A stretch of 9,980 nucleotides of DNA, taken from positions 1 through 9,980 of the forward strand of contig DAOUTC010000036.1 of the NCBI GenBank assembly GCA_030626915.1, written 5' to 3'. A program made the position numbers and the translations under genes. Below, piece by piece: positions 7,299-9,980 of this stretch; the first letter of the stretch is position 1, and every line of letters begins with the position of its first letter. The notes beneath the pieces are model-generated. The model saw nothing but the letters and a program-made list of their open reading frames with translations, did not search any database and was not told the DNA's origin. This stretch comes from Dehalococcoidia bacterium. Lineage in GTDB: Bacteria > Chloroflexota > Dehalococcoidia > GIF9 > AB-539-J10.

Positions 7299-8092
7299 GC
7301 TACCATCCATATTACATAATAGTATACCATTACCCCGACAAAGATAAGGCTGTCAAAGCGGTCCAGAATACCACCATGCCCCGGTAGCAACTCGCCTGAC
7401 TCCTTTACTCCCATATTGCGCTTGAGCAAAGATTCAACCAGGTCACCGAGCTGAGCAAAGAGGCTGACAAGGCAGCCAAGGAGAATAACCTGCCAGTATT
7501 TAAAAGGCGAAGGAGAAAAGAGGTTAAGAATCAGAAATACTATGATAGCGCCTACATTAGCACTTAATAAGCCGCCTACTGCTCCTTCCCAAGTTTTACC
7601 TGGACTTATAGCAGAGGCTAGTTTATGTTTACCCCACGCTCGGCCCACAAAAAAAGCGCCGGTGTCATTGGCAAATGTGATGAATATACCCAGGTAAACC
7701 CAGCTTCTACCATCTTCTAAAAGGCGCAGGCCAACCCAGTAGCTAAGCATCCATCCTACATAGAGAGCGCCAACTATTATCCATGCCCAGTTGTAAAATG
7801 CTTTTTCTCGTGCTGGACGGCATAGTAGCCAGATTAAGGAAATCACCACAGCAGCTGTCATGATTATGGGCAAAATATTTATATAGTGTGGGCTCAAAGC
7901 AAGTGCTAGGGACCATAACAAGCCAAGGTAAGTCAGAGACTGCCTTGAGTTAAGAGCCATACGATAGAACTCAAAGGTGCCTATCAACACTACAGCAGCA
8001 ATAAACAGACTAAACCAAGGGTCACCAAACCAGATAACGAAAATAATGACCGGTATACCTATAGCAGCGGTGATAATTCTTTGCTTAAGCAT
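7295..8092 (-). CDS. cdsA: Phosphatidate cytidylyltransferase (CDP-diglyceride synthase)
   Basis: CdsA is an integral membrane enzyme that makes CDP-diacylglycerol from phosphatidic acid and CTP, the branch point for bacterial phospholipids. The 265-residue protein is mostly hydrophobic, with about eight likely membrane segments beginning at residues 6-22. The conserved cytoplasmic motifs are ANDTGAFFVGR (141-151), SPGKTWEG (163-170) and the family signature from Ser221 through KRNMGVKESGELLPGHGG to ILDRFD ending at 247. The signature normally has Lys-Asp where this protein has Lys230-Glu231, a conservative change. The start ATG at 8090-8092 has AAGG a few bases upstream; the first residues MLKQRIITAAIGIP are typical. 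The stop overlaps dxr by four bases. In most genomes uppS sits directly upstream; here a 103-base gap separates cdsA from frr and contains no recognisable gene. Confidence 0.95.
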   Translation of the reverse strand: MLKQRIITAAIGIPVIIFVIWFGDPWFSLFIAAVVLIGTFEFYRMALNSRQSLTYLGLLWSLALALSPHYINILPIIMTAAVVISLIWLLCRPAREKAFYNWAWIIVGALYVGWMLSYWVGLRLLEDGRSWVYLGIFITFANDTGAFFVGRAWGKHKLASAISPGKTWEGAVGGLLSANVGAIIVFLILNLFSPSPFKYWQVILLGCLVSLFAQLGDLVESLLKRNMGVKESGELLPGHGGILDRFDSLIFVGVMVYYYVIWMVA

Positions 8093-8195
8093 AGCCTTAT
8101 TTTATCAGTTTTAAGCTGCTATAGGGTGGTACTTCTTGAGACACTATGCTTGCTGTAGGAAGACCAGGAATTAAAGCCTTACGCAAAATTTAAGG

Positions 8196-8753
8196 TTATA
8201 TTTCCTTTATTTCTTTCTCTTTGTTCTGACCTATGTCGTTTGCCTTGTCTATAAAGCTACTGCTGACCTCGTCAACTTGTTTGATAGCATTTTTAAGCTC
8301 ATCCTGCGATATTTCCTTGTTTTTCTCCATCTCTCTTAATTTTCCGATGCTATCCCGTCTTATATTGCGTAACACTATGCGTCGCTCTTCCACTTTTTTA
8401 GACACTGACCTTGCTAGCTTTATGCGACGTTCCTCGCTAAGAGGAGGGATAACCACTCTAATTATATTACCGTCATTTAGAGGATTAAGGCCGATATCAG
8501 CTTTAAGGATAGCTTTCTCGATATTACGTAATGAAGCGCGTTCCCAGGGTTGAATGACAATCAAATTAACTTCAGGTGTAGATATAGTGGCAATCTGCTG
8601 CATTGGAACAAGTGCCCCATGATAATCAACCGTAATATTCTCAACTAGGGCTGGATTAGCTCGTCCAGTGCGGATAGTAGTTAACTCTCGGGCTAAAGCG
8701 TCAACCGCTTTTTGCATTTTTGAGTTCAGTTCAATAAATACTTCGCTCACCAT
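8196..8753 (-). CDS. frr: Ribosome recycling factor
   Basis: RRF works with EF-G to split the post-termination ribosome from mRNA. The product has 185 residues, the standard length, with no truncation. Family hallmarks are RTGRANPALVENITVDYHG (28-46), the domain II segment TPEVNLIVIQPWERASLRNIEKAI (58-81), GLNPLNDGNIIRVVIPPLSEERR (87-109) and the final three-helix bundle residues RNIRRDSIGKL. The start ATG at 8751-8753 is preceded by AAGGG seven bases upstream. It lies 34 bases after tsf, with no pyrH in between, although pyrH separates these two genes in most bacteria. In this genome RRF would act at UAG-terminated genes such as its own neighbours rpsB and tsf. Confidence 0.97.
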   Translation of the reverse strand: MVSEVFIELNSKMQKAVDALARELTTIRTGRANPALVENITVDYHGALVPMQQIATISTPEVNLIVIQPWERASLRNIEKAILKADIGLNPLNDGNIIRVVIPPLSEERRIKLARSVSKKVEERRIVLRNIRRDSIGKLREMEKNKEISQDELKNAIKQVDEVSSSFIDKANDIGQNKEKEIKEI

Positions 8754-8787
8754 GAGCAGCCCTTAGTAAAGACAAAAATGTTGATAG

Positions 8788-9291
8788 CTAGCAGCCAAGC
8801 TCGAATCTGGCAAACCTACGCACCTTTATATTCTCGCCCACCTTAGCTATTGTTTCAGCAATAATTTCCCTTACAGTTCTATCAGGCTCTCTAATAAAAG
8901 GCTGGTGAAGAAGACAAACTGCTTGTGGATCTAATTCTGCGTCTGCCGGGATTTCTTCAGCGGTAATAAATTGGGGAGACGTAGCAACTACTTGCATAGC
9001 TAAGTTATGAGCAAGCTGTTTAAATTCATCAGTGTGAGCTACAAAGTCAGTTTCGCAGTTTATTTCTACTAATGCTCCTACTTCGCCAGTATGATGAATG
9101 TAGGCTTCAATTACTCCTTTGCTGGTGATACGCCCTGCTTTCTTTTCAGCAATTGTTAGCCCACGGTATCTCAAGGCTTCAATCGCCTTTTCTACATTCC
9201 CGCCTGTTTCTAACAGAGCGTTTTTACACTCAAGTATACCAGCGCTAGTTCTATCTCTTACCTGCTTAATAACCTTGGTTGACACGTCCAT
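8788..9291 (-). CDS. tsf: Elongation factor Ts, short form
   Basis: EF-Ts exchanges GDP for GTP on EF-Tu. The N-terminal UBA-like domain contains RTSAGILECKNAL (14-26) and NVEKAIEALRYRG (32-44). The core domain has the EF-Tu contact motif ETDFVA at about 80-85. The C-terminus closes with AETIAKVGENIKVRRF. At 167 residues it is the short form with a single core subdomain, as in several Chloroflexota, thermophiles and Firmicutes-like lineages, versus about 280 in E. coli. The start ATG at 9289-9291 has GGAGG eight or nine bases upstream, in the 16-base gap after rpsB. The stop is TAG (8788-8790), with no backup stop for 18 codons; read-through would end at TGA 8731-8733 inside frr. Confidence 0.97.
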   Translation of the reverse strand: MDVSTKVIKQVRDRTSAGILECKNALLETGGNVEKAIEALRYRGLTIAEKKAGRITSKGVIEAYIHHTGEVGALVEINCETDFVAHTDEFKQLAHNLAMQVVATSPQFITAEEIPADAELDPQAVCLLHQPFIREPDRTVREIIAETIAKVGENIKVRRFARFELGC

Positions 9292-9307
9292 TCAAATAAC
9301 CTCCAGT

Positions 9308-9980
9308 CTAATCCTCGTCTGGATTAAAGGTGTAAGAGCCCATAATTTCGATGGACTCTTCTGACTCCATAGGTGCTAACTCAGTTGTTTCCACTTCCCC
9401 AGAAACTTGTATTCCTTTCCCTTCAATTATGGCATCGGCTATTTTGGCGCAAATCAACTTGATTGTCTTAATAGCATCATCATTGGCAGGAATGGGATAA
9501 TCAATGTCATCAGGATTACAATTAGTATCTACGATGGCTATTACGGGAATATCCAGCTTCTTGGCCTCAGCAAAGGCAATTCTATCCTTCATAGGATCAG
9601 CAATAAAGAGAGCCCCGGGAAGAGCAGTCATTTCCTTAAACCCTCCTATTTGCCCATTTAAGCGTAGGATTTCCTTTTCCAATTTCATCCTTTCTTTCTT
9701 AGGTAAACCATCCAACTCACCCTTCTCCTTCTTATCTTCTAAGCGAACCAGATAATCAATCCGAGCTTGTATAGTAGTAAAATTAGTTAGCATCCCACCC
9801 AGCCACCTTTGGTTGACATAATACATACCACATCTTTTAGCTTCCTCTCCTATTACCTCCTGAGCTTGTTTCTTAGTGCCCACAAAAAGAATGATTTGTC
9901 CACTGGCTGCTAGGTTCCGGACGAAAGCACATGCCTCATCCAACATCATAACTGTCTTTTCTAAATCGATGATATGTATT
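9308..9980 (-). CDS. rpsB: Ribosomal protein S2, N-terminus beyond the right edge
   Basis: S2 is a small-subunit ribosomal protein. About 223 codons are visible, open at the right edge. The frame upstream of the internal Met-Met at 9944-9949 reads IHIIDLEKTV, the conserved S2 core, so the Met-Met is not the start. Hallmarks are ILFVGTKKQAQ, QRWLGGMLTNF, the coiled-coil insert with RLEDKKEKGELDGLPKKER, and the C-terminal IADPMKDRIAFAEAKKLDIPVIAIVDTNCNPDDIDYPIPANDDA region, quoted here in overlapping short pieces. A short acidic tail ends with NPDED. The missing part is about 30-40 residues by comparison with the usual family length. The stop is TAG at 9308-9310; read-through would add 13 residues before TAA at 9266-9268. 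It heads the operon in the canonical rpsB-tsf order; any promoter lies outside the window. Confidence 0.96.
   Translation of the reverse strand, partial: IHIIDLEKTVMMLDEACAFVRNLAASGQIILFVGTKKQAQEVIGEEAKRCGMYYVNQRWLGGMLTNFTTIQARIDYLVRLEDKKEKGELDGLPKKERMKLEKEILRLNGQIGGFKEMTALPGALFIADPMKDRIAFAEAKKLDIPVIAIVDTNCNPDDIDYPIPANDDAIKTIKLICAKIADAIIEGKGIQVSGEVETTELAPMESEESIEIMGSYTFNPDED

Noticed and set aside
8097..8186. A 29-codon TTG-initiated ORF in the frr-cdsA gap, as a possible uppS remnant
   Set aside because: There is no ribosome binding site and the translation shows no resemblance to the UppS C-terminus; an ORF this short is expected by chance.

Overview
All ten genes in this window lie on the minus strand, so the biological reading order runs from right to left. 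Two blocks are present. The right block, about 8 kb, is a conserved bacterial housekeeping run: rpsB (start beyond the right edge), tsf, frr, cdsA, dxr, rseP, ispG and proS. It joins translation factors (ribosomal protein S2, EF-Ts, ribosome recycling factor, prolyl-tRNA synthetase) to phospholipid precursor synthesis (CdsA), two steps of the non-mevalonate isoprenoid pathway (Dxr, IspG) and a site-2 membrane protease (RseP). Three junctions overlap by 1-4 bases (ATGA or TGATG), which points to one translationally coupled operon.

The left block begins after proS with its own likely promoter. It holds a dimethylamine:corrinoid methyltransferase gene (mtbB) followed by a corrinoid-binding partner gene (mtbC-like) that runs off the left edge. 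The mtbB frame is interrupted by one in-frame UAG (837-839), followed by 118 more codons of well-formed family sequence. This is the pattern of a pyrrolysine-containing methyltransferase in a bacterial genome, and it is the main finding. Its presence implies pylSc/pylSn/pylT and pylBCD elsewhere in the genome; none is visible here.

The same UAG codon is also the only stop of rpsB and tsf, and it ends proS, where a UGA follows at once. Among the nine visible stop codons there are three each of UAA, UAG and UGA. The genome therefore has not cleared UAG from essential genes while using it as sense in mtbB.

The organism looks like an anaerobic bacterium with moderate, slightly AT-rich DNA. The order rpsB-tsf-frr-cdsA-dxr-rseP-ispG-proS and the short 167-residue EF-Ts recall Dehalococcoidia (Chloroflexota), but Clostridia-like Firmicutes share most of this order, so the assignment is an inference. 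pyrH (normally between tsf and frr) and uppS (normally between frr and cdsA) are both absent from their usual places. Two short stretches, one in the tail of dxr and one in a linker of proS, resemble a common dispersed GTCATTGCGAG-type repeat that has been translated into protein. No gene-free stretch exceeds about 150 bases.
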